Assembly (NCBI RefSeq): GCF_029892095.1 | Contig: NZ_JARZAE010000004.1 | Span: 6,014,001-6,078,000, forward strand | Direction: 5' to 3' | DNA: 64,000 nt | From: Kitasatospora sp. MAP12-44 | GTDB taxonomy: Bacteria; Actinomycetota; Actinomycetes; Streptomycetales; Streptomycetaceae | Made by a program: the position numbers and the translations under genes | Notes under the pieces: model-generated | What the model was told of the DNA's origin: nothing | What the model saw: the letters and a program-made list of their open reading frames with translations, nothing else | The model's database searches: none | Shown: piece after piece, positions 50,174 through 57,601 of the stretch | How positions within the stretch are numbered: position 1 is the stretch's first letter | Layout of the letters: every line of letters starts with the position of its first letter

Positions 50174-51016
50174 TCAGTTTCCGAGCAAGGGCACGGACGG
50201 GAACTGGGCGGCCGCGGCCGCGACGGCTGCCGGGTCCACGTTCGTGCTCAGCGCCGGGTCACTGGCCACCGCAGCGGCCTGGTCGACCGTCAGCGCCACG
50301 ATGCCCGCGGGGTTCGTGGTGCCGTTCCAGGCCAGCACGGAGCTCAGCTGGACCATGACGCTGCTGCCGTCGGCGTGCGCGACCGTCACCAGGGTGTTCT
50401 GGACCGGGTTGTCCGCGACGTGGCTGACGTAGACCTGCTCGCCCTTGGCGTCCTTGAAGCACTGGTCCGGCGCCTTGCACGGCGAGGCCTTCTCGCCCGG
50501 CACGGCGGGGCTGAGGAAGACCCGGACCATCCCGGTGCCGGCAGCGGTGGTGACGTAGGTCTGCGCCATGTCCTGGTGGACCGTCCGGCCGATCTTGCCG
50601 GCGTTGTCGACCGCGTAGTTGCTGGTCTTGACGCCTGCGGGGAGGGCCTTCAGCACGGCGGCGAGCACCACCTTGCCGTTGGTGGGCACCAGGCCGGCGG
50701 CGGGCGCCGGGGAGGTAACCGGCGTCGTGCTGGGGGAGGCCGGAGCGGGCACCGGGGCAGAGCCCGGAGCAGAGACCGGGGCGGCCGGTCCGGCCGCCGC
50801 GCTCAGCTCCGCCGTGTGCTGGCCGGTGCTGCCCAGCGCGCCGCCGGCCAGCGCGACCACTGCGGTCAGCGCGAGCGCCGACCCGACGGCCGCGCCGAAC
50901 CCGCGGACCCGACGGGTCCGGCGTCCGTCGCGAGCGGCAGCCCCGACGATGTCGCCCAGCGGCGGCGCGCTGAGCATCGACAGCTCGTCGCCCAGGTCTG
51001 TGCGGAAGTCATTCAT
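50174..51016 (-). CDS. Single-pass membrane protein next to the sigma factor, candidate anti-sigma partner
   Basis: This 280-residue protein has a cytoplasmic N-terminus (1-40, MNDFRTDLGDELSMLSAPPL then basic residues), one membrane helix (VGSALALTAVVALAGGAL) and a Pro/Ala/Ser linker (about 75-110). An extracellular domain of about 170 residues with one Cys pair (KASPCKAPDQCFKD) completes it. The layout matches the partners of SigE-family sigma factors. The short N-terminus has no ZAS zinc motif. Unlike most such pairs it lies upstream of the sigma gene and is separated from it by a terminator. No family name can be assigned by eye. Confidence 0.78.
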   Translation of the reverse strand: MNDFRTDLGDELSMLSAPPLGDIVGAAARDGRRTRRVRGFGAAVGSALALTAVVALAGGALGSTGQHTAELSAAAGPAAPVSAPGSAPVPAPASPSTTPVTSPAPAAGLVPTNGKVVLAAVLKALPAGVKTSNYAVDNAGKIGRTVHQDMAQTYVTTAAGTGMVRVFLSPAVPGEKASPCKAPDQCFKDAKGEQVYVSHVADNPVQNTLVTVAHADGSSVMVQLSSVLAWNGTTNPAGIVALTVDQAAAVASDPALSTNVDPAAVAAAAAQFPSVPLLGN

Positions 51017-51240
51017 TGCTGACTCATTCCTCGGTGGTGTGGAATCGAGCGCCGGCCGGCGGACCCGCGGTGATGCGGGGTTCTGCCCTCCAAGACGGTT
51101 CGGCCCAAGGATCCGGTGACACCTCGGAGCGAGATTTCCTCAGCGGCGGTTCGGGGTTCGGGGCTCCTGGTACAGGACGGCGACATCGCCGTGATGCTCT
51201 CGAAACCGGACTCCCAGGATGCGTGACTACTCTTTGGACG

Positions 51241-51570
51241 ATGAATCCCGATCCGGTGCTTGGTCCGGTGCTGCCCGGTCTCGTGTACGCGCCGGCCCGT
51301 CCGATCGTGCGCGACGGGCGCCGCGAACTCCTCTACGAGATCCGGCGCAACCCCGACGGGTCCCAGGCGCTGCCGGTCTTCAGCACGCTGGAGCGGCTGG
51401 TGGACGCGTTCGGGCCTGCCCAGCCGTGGGCACAGGTCCCGCTGCGGGCGGCGCGCGCGGTGATGTGCGCGGCGGGCGTGACCCAGCTGCAGCTCGACCC
51501 GACGATAGCCGAGGACGCCTGGCGCTGGAGCGCGGCGGAGCTGGCCCGGTATCAGGAGGAGCTGCGATGA
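51241..51570 (+). CDS. SAV_915/SseB-like small protein, first gene of the ESX-like cassette
   Basis: This 109-residue soluble protein has YEIRRNPDGSQALPVFSTLE, RLVDAFGPAQPWAQVPLRAA and GVTQLQLDPTIAED, a pattern I associate with the SAV_915/SseB-like group of streptomycetes, proteins often encoded beside WXG100-type genes. ATG 51241 has no strong site; GTG 51223, in frame, has AGGA 3-4 bases upstream. Its stop overlaps the start of the next gene by ATGA, so it is part of the cassette. Its role is unknown; a chaperone or adaptor for the secreted partners is possible. Confidence 0.72.
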   Translation: MNPDPVLGPVLPGLVYAPARPIVRDGRRELLYEIRRNPDGSQALPVFSTLERLVDAFGPAQPWAQVPLRAARAVMCAAGVTQLQLDPTIAEDAWRWSAAELARYQEELR

Positions 51571-51884
51571 GCGGCCAGTACACCGTGATCCTGGACGACT
51601 TGAAGGGCGCGGCCGACACCTTCCACCGGGAGGCGAAGGCATTCGCCGCGATCGTCCCGACCGACGGTCCGCCCCGCCCCGACGGGGGGAGCGAGGCCGT
51701 CAACGACATGATGGGTTGCGTGCTGGAGGCGCTCGGCGGTCTGCACCTCGCCGTCGCGGGCGCCGTCGGCAACTACGGTGACCAGCTCCAGACGGCGCAC
51801 GACAACTACCAGAAGTGCGAGGTGTCGATGCGGGAGCTCTATGACGACCTGATCGACCCGAGCAAGATCACCAAAAGCAAGTAG
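51567..51884 (+). CDS. Small helical WXG100/ESX-like protein (DUF6317-like)
   Basis: This 105-residue protein is predicted to be all-helical: VILDDLKGAADTFHREAKAF, then AVNDMMGCVLEALGGLHLAV and AHDNYQKCEVSMRELYDDLI. The size and two-helix pattern match ESX/WXG100-type substrates of type VII secretion, but the central Trp-x-Gly is missing. The nearest group I can recall is DUF6317. It is coupled to the preceding gene (ATGA) and 13 bases before the larger WXG-type gene, so it is likely its heterodimer partner. Confidence 0.7.
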   Translation: MSGQYTVILDDLKGAADTFHREAKAFAAIVPTDGPPRPDGGSEAVNDMMGCVLEALGGLHLAVAGAVGNYGDQLQTAHDNYQKCEVSMRELYDDLIDPSKITKSK

Positions 51885-51897
51885 GCGGGGACGGGGT

Positions 51898-53220
51898 ATG
51901 GCTGGCAAGACGCCGTCGGCGCTGGCGGGATTCGCCGACACCTGGGTGGGGGGCGACATCCACGGCCTCTCCGCTCTCGCGGGGACGCTCTACGGCTACC
52001 TGCCGGCGATGGACGAGGCCGTCACCTTCCTGGACAGCAGCGTGAACAAGATCGTCCATGACGCCGGGTGGTCGGGCGACGCGGCGTCAGCGTTCCAAAC
52101 GGCCTGGGGCACCGACTCGTTGGCGATCAAGGCGCTGGAGGGCGTGATCTCCTCGGCCGGCGACGTGATCGACGCGCTGGCCGTCAACCTCGCCTCGATC
52201 GAGTCGGCCCTGGAGGAGGCCGCTGGCCTCGCCCGCAAGGCCGGCGTGGCCATCGGCGCCGACGGCAGGCCGCCGGCCTCGGCCGGCTCCGCCGTCGCGA
52301 CCGAGTACGCGACCACCTGGACCCAGAGCCTGCAGCTCGCCGAGGACGCCCGGGTCGACGCGGCCACCCAACTGCAGCAGATCTACCAGCAGATCGCGCC
52401 GCCCGGCACGGCCGGCGACCCGATGGGCACCGGCGACAAGGTCACTGTCGGCGACTACCTGCGCGGCCTGTGGGGCGTCCCGTCCGCCTACAGCAAGACG
52501 GTCAACGAGCAGTCCGAGAAGCTGAAGAAGGACGCGGCCGCCGCCAAGGACGCCTGGACCAAGGCGAAGAACGCCCGCCCCAACCCGAACGTCGCGATGC
52601 CCCAGGACGCCAAGGACGCGCTGCACGACGCGCGTCTGAAGCTGGCGAGTGCGCAGACCGACCTGACGGCGGCCGAGAAGCTGGAGAGCCACAGCCCGCT
52701 CTCGAAGGCGCTGGACGTCCGGCTGTCGTCGGCGATGTCCCTGCTGGGCGTCGAGGCCCGCTCCTCGGCCGAACTCGACTTCGTCCAGAAGAGCGTCAAG
52801 TTCGTGGGCGACATCCCCGTCCTGGACGCGCTGGCCGCCGGCGCCGGCACCTACCTGGGGGCCGAGGACGACATGCAGAAGGGCATGCCCTGGTACGAGG
52901 CCGTTCCGGAGAACGCCCTGTCCAACGTCGGCAGCCTCGCGGTCGGCGCGGTGGCCGGCACCGCCATCGGCGGCCTGGTGGCGGCGGGCAGCTTCGCCGG
53001 CGCCACCGTCGCCGGCGTGGCGGTCGGTGCGGTGGCCGGCGGCGTGATCTGCGTCGGCGTCGGCGACCTGACCTCGAACCTCTTCCACGAGCACTGGGAC
53101 GAGGACATCCACAAGGACGGCGTCCTGGGCGGCATCGGCGACGGCATCGGCCACAGTGTCACCAAGACCGGATCGGACATCGCGGGCCTGGGCAAGAAGC
53201 TCTGGCACAGCATCTTCTGA
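51898..53220 (+). CDS. Large WXG100-type protein with glycine-zipper C-terminus, putative type VII effector
   Basis: This 440-residue protein has an N-terminal ESX-like helical hairpin (about 25-125) carrying DAGWSGDAASAFQTAWG, the WXG motif. A middle coiled-coil region follows (about 190-265, Lys/Ala/Glu-rich: EQSEKLKKDAAAAKDAWTKA). The C-terminal part (about 330-400) is a chain of small residues VGAVAGTAIGGLVAAGSFAG and ATVAGVAVGAVAGGVI, a glycine-zipper type membrane-inserting segment. Such C-termini occur in polymorphic or LXG-type toxins that damage membranes. No catalytic domain is visible. The next gene encodes a membrane protein that could give self-protection. Type VII secretion components are not in the window. 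Confidence 0.72.
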   Translation: MAGKTPSALAGFADTWVGGDIHGLSALAGTLYGYLPAMDEAVTFLDSSVNKIVHDAGWSGDAASAFQTAWGTDSLAIKALEGVISSAGDVIDALAVNLASIESALEEAAGLARKAGVAIGADGRPPASAGSAVATEYATTWTQSLQLAEDARVDAATQLQQIYQQIAPPGTAGDPMGTGDKVTVGDYLRGLWGVPSAYSKTVNEQSEKLKKDAAAAKDAWTKAKNARPNPNVAMPQDAKDALHDARLKLASAQTDLTAAEKLESHSPLSKALDVRLSSAMSLLGVEARSSAELDFVQKSVKFVGDIPVLDALAAGAGTYLGAEDDMQKGMPWYEAVPENALSNVGSLAVGAVAGTAIGGLVAAGSFAGATVAGVAVGAVAGGVICVGVGDLTSNLFHEHWDEDIHKDGVLGGIGDGIGHSVTKTGSDIAGLGKKLWHSIF

Positions 53221-53245
53221 CGCCTCCACGCAAGGACCACCCCAC

Positions 53246-53782
53246 ATGTTCAAGCGCGACCGGAACAACCCGCCGGACTGGGCACGCGTCCAGCTGCCCC
53301 AACTCCCCGCCGGAGTCACGGCGTTCTCGATCCCCGTCTTCGGGACCACCTGGTACGAGCGCCGCTGGGGCTACTGGACGGCTCGCACGCTCTACCTGGC
53401 CGTGGCGGTGGCGATCGTCGCGGTGCAGCTGCTCATGTACAAGCTGATCCTCGTGGACGACCCCAACACCACGCACTTCGGGGCGATCTGGTGGGGCGTC
53501 GCCGTCTTCGGCGTGCTCGCCACCGCCGGGGGCCTGCGGATGGCCCTCTTCGGCGGCGGACTCCCGTTCGCCCGCCTGCGGCGCCACCCGCGCAAGCTGA
53601 TCGCCAACCTGTTCGGCCTGCCGCTGCCGCTCTACCTCTTCTGCGTGGCCTTCCTGGCCCCCGGGCTCTTCCTCTCCTTCACCGTCGACGGGCTGCGACC
53701 CACCCTGTACGCCGAACGCATCGCGCGCGAGGACCTCGACGCCCAGCTCCGCGCCCACCCCGGCCGCACCCGCAAGCGCTGA
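53246..53782 (+). CDS. Membrane protein after the WXG-type gene, candidate immunity protein
   Basis: This 178-residue protein has a hydrophilic N-terminus and four hydrophobic segments: TARTLYLAVAVAIVAVQLLM, WWGVAVFGVLATAGGLRMAL, LFGLPLPLYLFCVAFLAPGL and a shorter one. A basic C-terminal tail follows. ATG 53246 has AAGGA about 10 bases upstream and is 25 bases past the WXG gene stop. A small polytopic membrane protein after a putative membrane-acting effector is the expected position for immunity, but homology is not recognised. Confidence 0.7.
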   Translation: MFKRDRNNPPDWARVQLPQLPAGVTAFSIPVFGTTWYERRWGYWTARTLYLAVAVAIVAVQLLMYKLILVDDPNTTHFGAIWWGVAVFGVLATAGGLRMALFGGGLPFARLRRHPRKLIANLFGLPLPLYLFCVAFLAPGLFLSFTVDGLRPTLYAERIAREDLDAQLRAHPGRTRKR

Positions 53783-53898
53783 ACGCGGAGGTCAGCGACT
53801 CCAGCGACACCTCCTCTCGCACGGTCCCGTCGGACGAGCGCAACCGCCCCCGATGGGCGAGTACCTTCTCGATACAGCGAGAGAGCGGGAAGGAACCC

Positions 53899-54561
53899 AT
53901 GATGGCCGGCACTTCCAACAACGGCACTCCTCCGAGCACCTACCGCGGACTGATCCTCGACTTCGCGGGCGTGCTGACAACGGACGCCCTGGCCGTGCAC
54001 CGCGAGTGGTGTGTCAGTCAGGGCCTGGACGCCGAGGCATGGCGGCGGACCCTCAATACTCACCCCGTAGTGCGACGCTGGTACGCGGACCTGGAGCGCG
54101 GGGTTATGAGCCAAGCCGAGTGGAACCGGCGGACCGCCCCGATCCTCGGTGTTGCCGACCACGAGAACCTGATGGGCCGTGCCTGGGCCGGGGTCCGGCC
54201 GGCCGAGGGCATGGTGGAGCTGGCGAAGGCCGCCCGCGCTGCCGGGTACGCCGTCGCGATGCTCTCCAACTCCTTCGGCCTGGATCCGTACGACCCCTAC
54301 GAGGCTTGTGGGGTATGGCCGTTGTTCGATGTCACGGTGGTCTCCGAATGTGAGGGGATCGCCAAACCCGACCCGGCGATCTACCAGTTGGTGCTGGACC
54401 GCATGGGCTTGCCGGGGGAAGCATGCGTGTTCGTTGACGACCACCCGGCGAACCTGCCGCCCGCCGAAGCGCTCGGCATCACCACAGTGCTCGCCGACGG
54501 GCAGCCGGAGACCGTCGACCGGATCGCGGCGCTGCTGGGGATCGCCGTTGTGACGGTCTGA
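53899..54561 (+). CDS. HAD-family hydrolase (HAD-IA)
   Basis: This 220-residue phosphatase-like enzyme shows all HAD motifs: LILDFAGVLTTDAL (nucleophile Asp21; the second Asp of DxD is replaced by Ala, as in the DFGGVLT-type group), MLSNSFG (Ser124), GIAKPDPAIYQ (Lys157) and CVFVDDHPAN (Asp181, Asp182). The cap domain lies between. The missing second Asp suggests weak or different phosphatase action. ATG 53899 has AAGGAA 4-5 bases upstream. It begins a stretch with visibly more A/T at third codon positions than the core genes. It may be part of the nucleotide-related cluster that follows, or independent. Confidence 0.85.
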   Translation: MMAGTSNNGTPPSTYRGLILDFAGVLTTDALAVHREWCVSQGLDAEAWRRTLNTHPVVRRWYADLERGVMSQAEWNRRTAPILGVADHENLMGRAWAGVRPAEGMVELAKAARAAGYAVAMLSNSFGLDPYDPYEACGVWPLFDVTVVSECEGIAKPDPAIYQLVLDRMGLPGEACVFVDDHPANLPPAEALGITTVLADGQPETVDRIAALLGIAVVTV

Positions 54562-54687
54562 CGGACCGTTGAGACGGAGACCGCTGCATCGTCAACTTGC
54601 GAACGAAGTCGTCCCGTTCCGCTGCCTGTCGCTCCCTTATGGGGGTACCGTCCCGGACGAGGCCACTCATCCGGGACGGAGTCAGCC

Positions 54688-54699
54688 ATGACCCTATAG
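54688..54699 (+). other. Three-codon open frame ATG-ACC-CTA-TAG before the XRE gene
   Basis: A good Shine-Dalgarno (GGGACGGAG at 54673-54681, spacing 6) precedes this ATG, which reaches TAG after three codons in the same frame as the XRE gene. The ten codons after the TAG encode residues typical of the first helix of XRE proteins. It is either a nonsense mutation or a leader mini-cistron with restart at 54730. Confidence 0.6.
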
Positions 54700-54729
54700 G
54701 CGGAGCGCACCACTGCCGACCGAATCAAG

Positions 54730-55896
54730 ATGCTCCGCGGAAGGGCCGTGACCCAGGAGCAGCTGGCGACGGCATCGGGCCTTTCGGTTGGGACGATTCG
54801 CAAAGCGGAACAGGGCGGGAACCTGTCGCTCCCTTCCCTCATGCGGTTGGCCTCGGCCCTCGGCACGGACGTGTCAGTCCTGCTGGGTCAGCAGTCGCCT
54901 CGTCGCGGAATGGAACTTGACGAGCGGTCAGCTCTGCTGGCTGTGTCTGCGGTCGTCCATGACACCGCCATGGGAATTGTCACGGACGGAGAGCCTCCGG
55001 CGCTCGAGGATCTCCAGGACGCTGTCCGCCGCGCGGACCGGGCATTCTGGCAAGGGCGGTACGTGGAACTCGGGGCGATGCTTTCCGTGCTGCTGCCCGA
55101 GGCCCGCGCGTTGTACGACGCCACCGCGCACGACCGGCGCGAGGCCGTCGCCGGCGTGCTCGCCGACGCCTTCCAGACCGCCGCGGTCATGGCCAACCTC
55201 CTCGGGGCACGGGACCTCGGATACGCGGCCATCACCGCCGGTCGGCAGACTGCCGAACACGCGGGGGATGACCTGCGGGTCGCGCACCTCACTGCGTCGC
55301 TGTCGTGGATCTACCTGCGGGACGGCCACACTGCCAAGGGCGTTCAGGTCGCCGAGCGGGCTGCGGCCGCGATCGAACCGCGGATGTCGGACAGCGACCC
55401 GGACCGCCTCAGCGTCTACGGGCAACTGGTGACGAACGCCGCGGTCGCCGCCTCCCGGGGCGGTGCCGACGCGGACACGGCGCACGACTACCTGAGCCAG
55501 GCGCACGCTGTGGCCGCGCGGATAGGGCGAGAGCACGCTCGCGGTCAGCAGGCCCAGCCGTTCGGGCCGTCCTACGCCGCCACGCAGGCCATGTCGGTTG
55601 CAGTCGCACTGGGTGACACCGGGTCGGCCATGAAGCTGATCGACACGACGTACCTCGACCCGGCGCTTCCGCTGTCCACTCGGGCCCGGTTCCGCCTGGA
55701 CATCGCGATCACCCGTACCGAGACCCGGCAGTGGGACACCGCCGCCGACGAGTTGAGAGCCGCCTGCGAGATCGCACCGGCATGGGTTCGGCATCAGGCG
55801 TTGCCGGGGGTGATCGTCAACCGGCTGGCGGACGTTTCACTCTCGAAGGCTCGCAGCGTCGCGGCGCTGGCGGGTGTCCCGCTTGTCATCGGCTGA
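54730..55896 (+). CDS. XRE-family transcriptional regulator with TPR-like C-terminus
   Basis: This 388-residue regulator has an N-terminal XRE helix-turn-helix (residues 1-55: GRAVTQEQLATASGLSVGTI, RKAEQGGNLSLPSLMRLASA). A long helical part follows (about 85-385) with repeated Ala/Leu helix pairs such as TAEHAGDDLRVAHLTASLSW, like TPR-bearing regulators of streptomycetes. ATG 54730 is the only start after an in-frame TAG at 54697, but it has no ribosome site and would remove the first helix residues. See the mini-cistron at 54688. It heads the cluster and ends 188 bases before a 44-codon gene with an inverted repeat in its promoter. It is the likely regulator of the cluster. Confidence 0.8.
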   Translation: MLRGRAVTQEQLATASGLSVGTIRKAEQGGNLSLPSLMRLASALGTDVSVLLGQQSPRRGMELDERSALLAVSAVVHDTAMGIVTDGEPPALEDLQDAVRRADRAFWQGRYVELGAMLSVLLPEARALYDATAHDRREAVAGVLADAFQTAAVMANLLGARDLGYAAITAGRQTAEHAGDDLRVAHLTASLSWIYLRDGHTAKGVQVAERAAAAIEPRMSDSDPDRLSVYGQLVTNAAVAASRGGADADTAHDYLSQAHAVAARIGREHARGQQAQPFGPSYAATQAMSVAVALGDTGSAMKLIDTTYLDPALPLSTRARFRLDIAITRTETRQWDTAADELRAACEIAPAWVRHQALPGVIVNRLADVSLSKARSVAALAGVPLVIG

Positions 55897-56049
55897 GTCG
55901 CTGCTGGTACCACGAGACATGGTGGTTCTGGCGGGAGCCGTCGGCGGCTATCACGGAGCGTAGTAGCCGGGGGTGCCGCTATCCCTGGCGTACCACCGTG
56001 CGCGGTATCCGAGGCTCGGCGACTTCGGCAACTACGACGCCCCGTGTAT

Positions 56050-56073
56050 TCACCAACCGTGATCAATTGGTGA
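56050..56073. promoter_or_regulatory. Inverted repeat before the 44-codon gene
   Basis: TCACCAA and TTGGTGA are perfect 7-base arms around CCGTGATCAA, 12 bases before the ATG at 56085. It is a fitting operator for the XRE protein encoded upstream. Confidence 0.5.
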
Positions 56074-56084
56074 CAGTTGTCTGT

Positions 56085-56219
56085 ATGTCGAACGACCATC
56101 GTCTCCGCAACGGCCGTATCCCGGTCGCCCTCTGCATCGACACCTCGGATCTGACGGATGCCGACCTCCTCGCCCCGCCCTCCCGCCTGTACGCCGACGC
56201 TGCCATGGGGGAGGCATGA
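56085..56219 (+). CDS. 44-residue peptide gene coupled to the HATPase gene
   Basis: The short frame reads MSNDHRLRNGRIPVALCIDT (first 20 residues) and ends in PPSRLYADAAMGEA, with one Cys, many Asp and no signal peptide. It is supported by coupling: its TGA overlaps the start of the next gene by ATGA. A possible operator lies just before it. There is no clear ribosome site, so translation may be leaderless or weak. It could be a small regulator paired with the HATPase, or a precursor peptide for the radical SAM enzyme in the same operon; nothing in the sequence decides. Confidence 0.62.
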   Translation: MSNDHRLRNGRIPVALCIDTSDLTDADLLAPPSRLYADAAMGEA

Positions 56220-56695
56220 TGACCGCGTCCTTCCCGGTCCCATACGAGTGGGCTGTCGACCCCGAACCTGAGCACGTGCGCGCCGCGCGTCACCTCCTCG
56301 CGGGCATCGTCGCCGAATGGGGGCTGCCGCTGTCGGCGGACGCCGTGGACGACCTGGAACTGTGCGCCTCCGAGGTGATCGGCAACGCGATCAAGCACAG
56401 CGGCCAGCGCTGCAGGGTCGCCGTGTCGTGGACCGGTGAGCGGGTGCGCGTCGAGGTCACGGACAACAGTCTCAAGGTGCCCGAACTCACGGCCCCCAGC
56501 GACACGATGACCACCGGGCGCGGCTTGCAACTGGTCCAGGAGCTGGCCGTTGCCTGGGGATGGCGGCCAATCAGCGCCGGCAAAGTGACCTGGTTCGAGA
56601 TCGCACGCGACCAGGCGACCACCAGCAACCGGCTCGCGGTTCTCACCCACGCCACCCAGGCTCGTGCTGCCCACCAGCTGGCCGGAACTCCATGA
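56216..56695 (+). CDS. ATP-binding protein, anti-sigma-factor-like HATPase
   Basis: This 159-residue GHKL-fold ATPase is of the serine kinase/anti-sigma type (as RsbW). The N box has Glu53 and Asn57 (ELCASEVIGNAIKHS), G1 is VRVEVTDNS with Asp83, and G2 is TTGRGLQLVQELA. It has no other domain. Streptomycetes have many such proteins paired with XRE regulators or small partners. The XRE gene and the 44-codon gene just upstream fit such a control unit. Coupled by ATGA to the small gene. Confidence 0.88.
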   Translation: MMTASFPVPYEWAVDPEPEHVRAARHLLAGIVAEWGLPLSADAVDDLELCASEVIGNAIKHSGQRCRVAVSWTGERVRVEVTDNSLKVPELTAPSDTMTTGRGLQLVQELAVAWGWRPISAGKVTWFEIARDQATTSNRLAVLTHATQARAAHQLAGTP

Positions 56696-56767
56696 ACCGC
56701 CACTGCAGCACCTCGCATCGTCCGTACGATCCTTGCTCCGGACACCCCGAGACGCAGGAGAAGACCC

Positions 56768-57601
56768 ATGGCACCCACCGCACTCGTCACCGACCACCCG
56801 GCGTGGCAGCAGCAGCCCGACGGCTCGCACACCCGCCTGATGGCGTCGCTGTCCGGCGTGTGGCTCGCCCGGTGGACGGACAACGGCCTGGCCGTGTCGT
56901 GTATCGACGGCAGTGAGGAGAGCAAGCCCCACGTCACGGAGGTGACCGCCGATCAGCTCCCGCCCCGGGCGAACCCCGAACTCACCGCCGCGCTCGCCGA
57001 GCTCGGCATCGTCCAGCGGCTGGCGAACCCCTCCCTGTGGGACGCCGTCACCACGGCGATCCTGCGACAGGTCGTGCGCGCCGGCCAGGCCCGCATCCTC
57101 TACCGCCGCTGGTGCGCCACATACGGCCGCACGTACGTCACCGAGGCCGGCACGCTCACCGTCGCTCCCGACCCGCAGACCGTACTCACCCTGGATGAGG
57201 CCGAGTTCAAGACGGTCGGCGCGCTGTTCCACCGCACCGCGCTCCTCGCCACCGCGACCGCCTACCTCGAGCACGCCGACGCCTGGTCAGCGCTGGACCC
57301 GACCGCCCTCGCCAACGCCCTCGACGCCGTTCCGCGCATCGGCCCGTGGACCGCCGCCGCAGCCGCCAGCGACTTCACCGGGGACTTCTCGATCTACCCG
57401 CACGGCGACCTCGCCGTCCGGACCTGGGCCGACCGTGCCGCTCCTGGTGCTACGTGGCCCGCTACTGACAAGGCGTTCGCCGCCGCCTGGACCGCGAGCG
57501 CTGACAACAGCCGACAGCTTCACGCCCTGACTCTTCTGACTCTCGCTTGGGGGAGCAATGCCAGCACTCAGCGCCACGGAGGACCAGCACAGCTGCACTG
57601 A
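56768..57601 (+). CDS. HhH-GPD superfamily protein, AlkA-like DNA glycosylase
   Basis: This 277-residue protein shows the core of base-excision glycosylases: LWDAVTTAILRQVVRAGQAR (about 90-109), the helix-hairpin-helix LDAVPRIGPWTAAAAA (185-200) and the putative catalytic Asp214 in IYPHGDLAVRTWA. The N-terminal part (1-85) resembles the beta domain of AlkA-type enzymes. It would remove alkylated or modified bases from DNA. ATG 56768 has GGAG 8 bases upstream. The 3' end overlaps the radical SAM gene by 44 bases, which argues for joint expression. An assisting role, such as removing a base analogue made by the neighbours, is inferred. Confidence 0.82.
   Translation: MAPTALVTDHPAWQQQPDGSHTRLMASLSGVWLARWTDNGLAVSCIDGSEESKPHVTEVTADQLPPRANPELTAALAELGIVQRLANPSLWDAVTTAILRQVVRAGQARILYRRWCATYGRTYVTEAGTLTVAPDPQTVLTLDEAEFKTVGALFHRTALLATATAYLEHADAWSALDPTALANALDAVPRIGPWTAAAAASDFTGDFSIYPHGDLAVRTWADRAAPGATWPATDKAFAAAWTASADNSRQLHALTLLTLAWGSNASTQRHGGPAQLH

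Noticed and set aside
55731..56084. Longer form of the 44-codon gene reaching into the XRE gene
   Set aside because: The upstream part overlaps the XRE coding end in another frame and has no start site or coding character.
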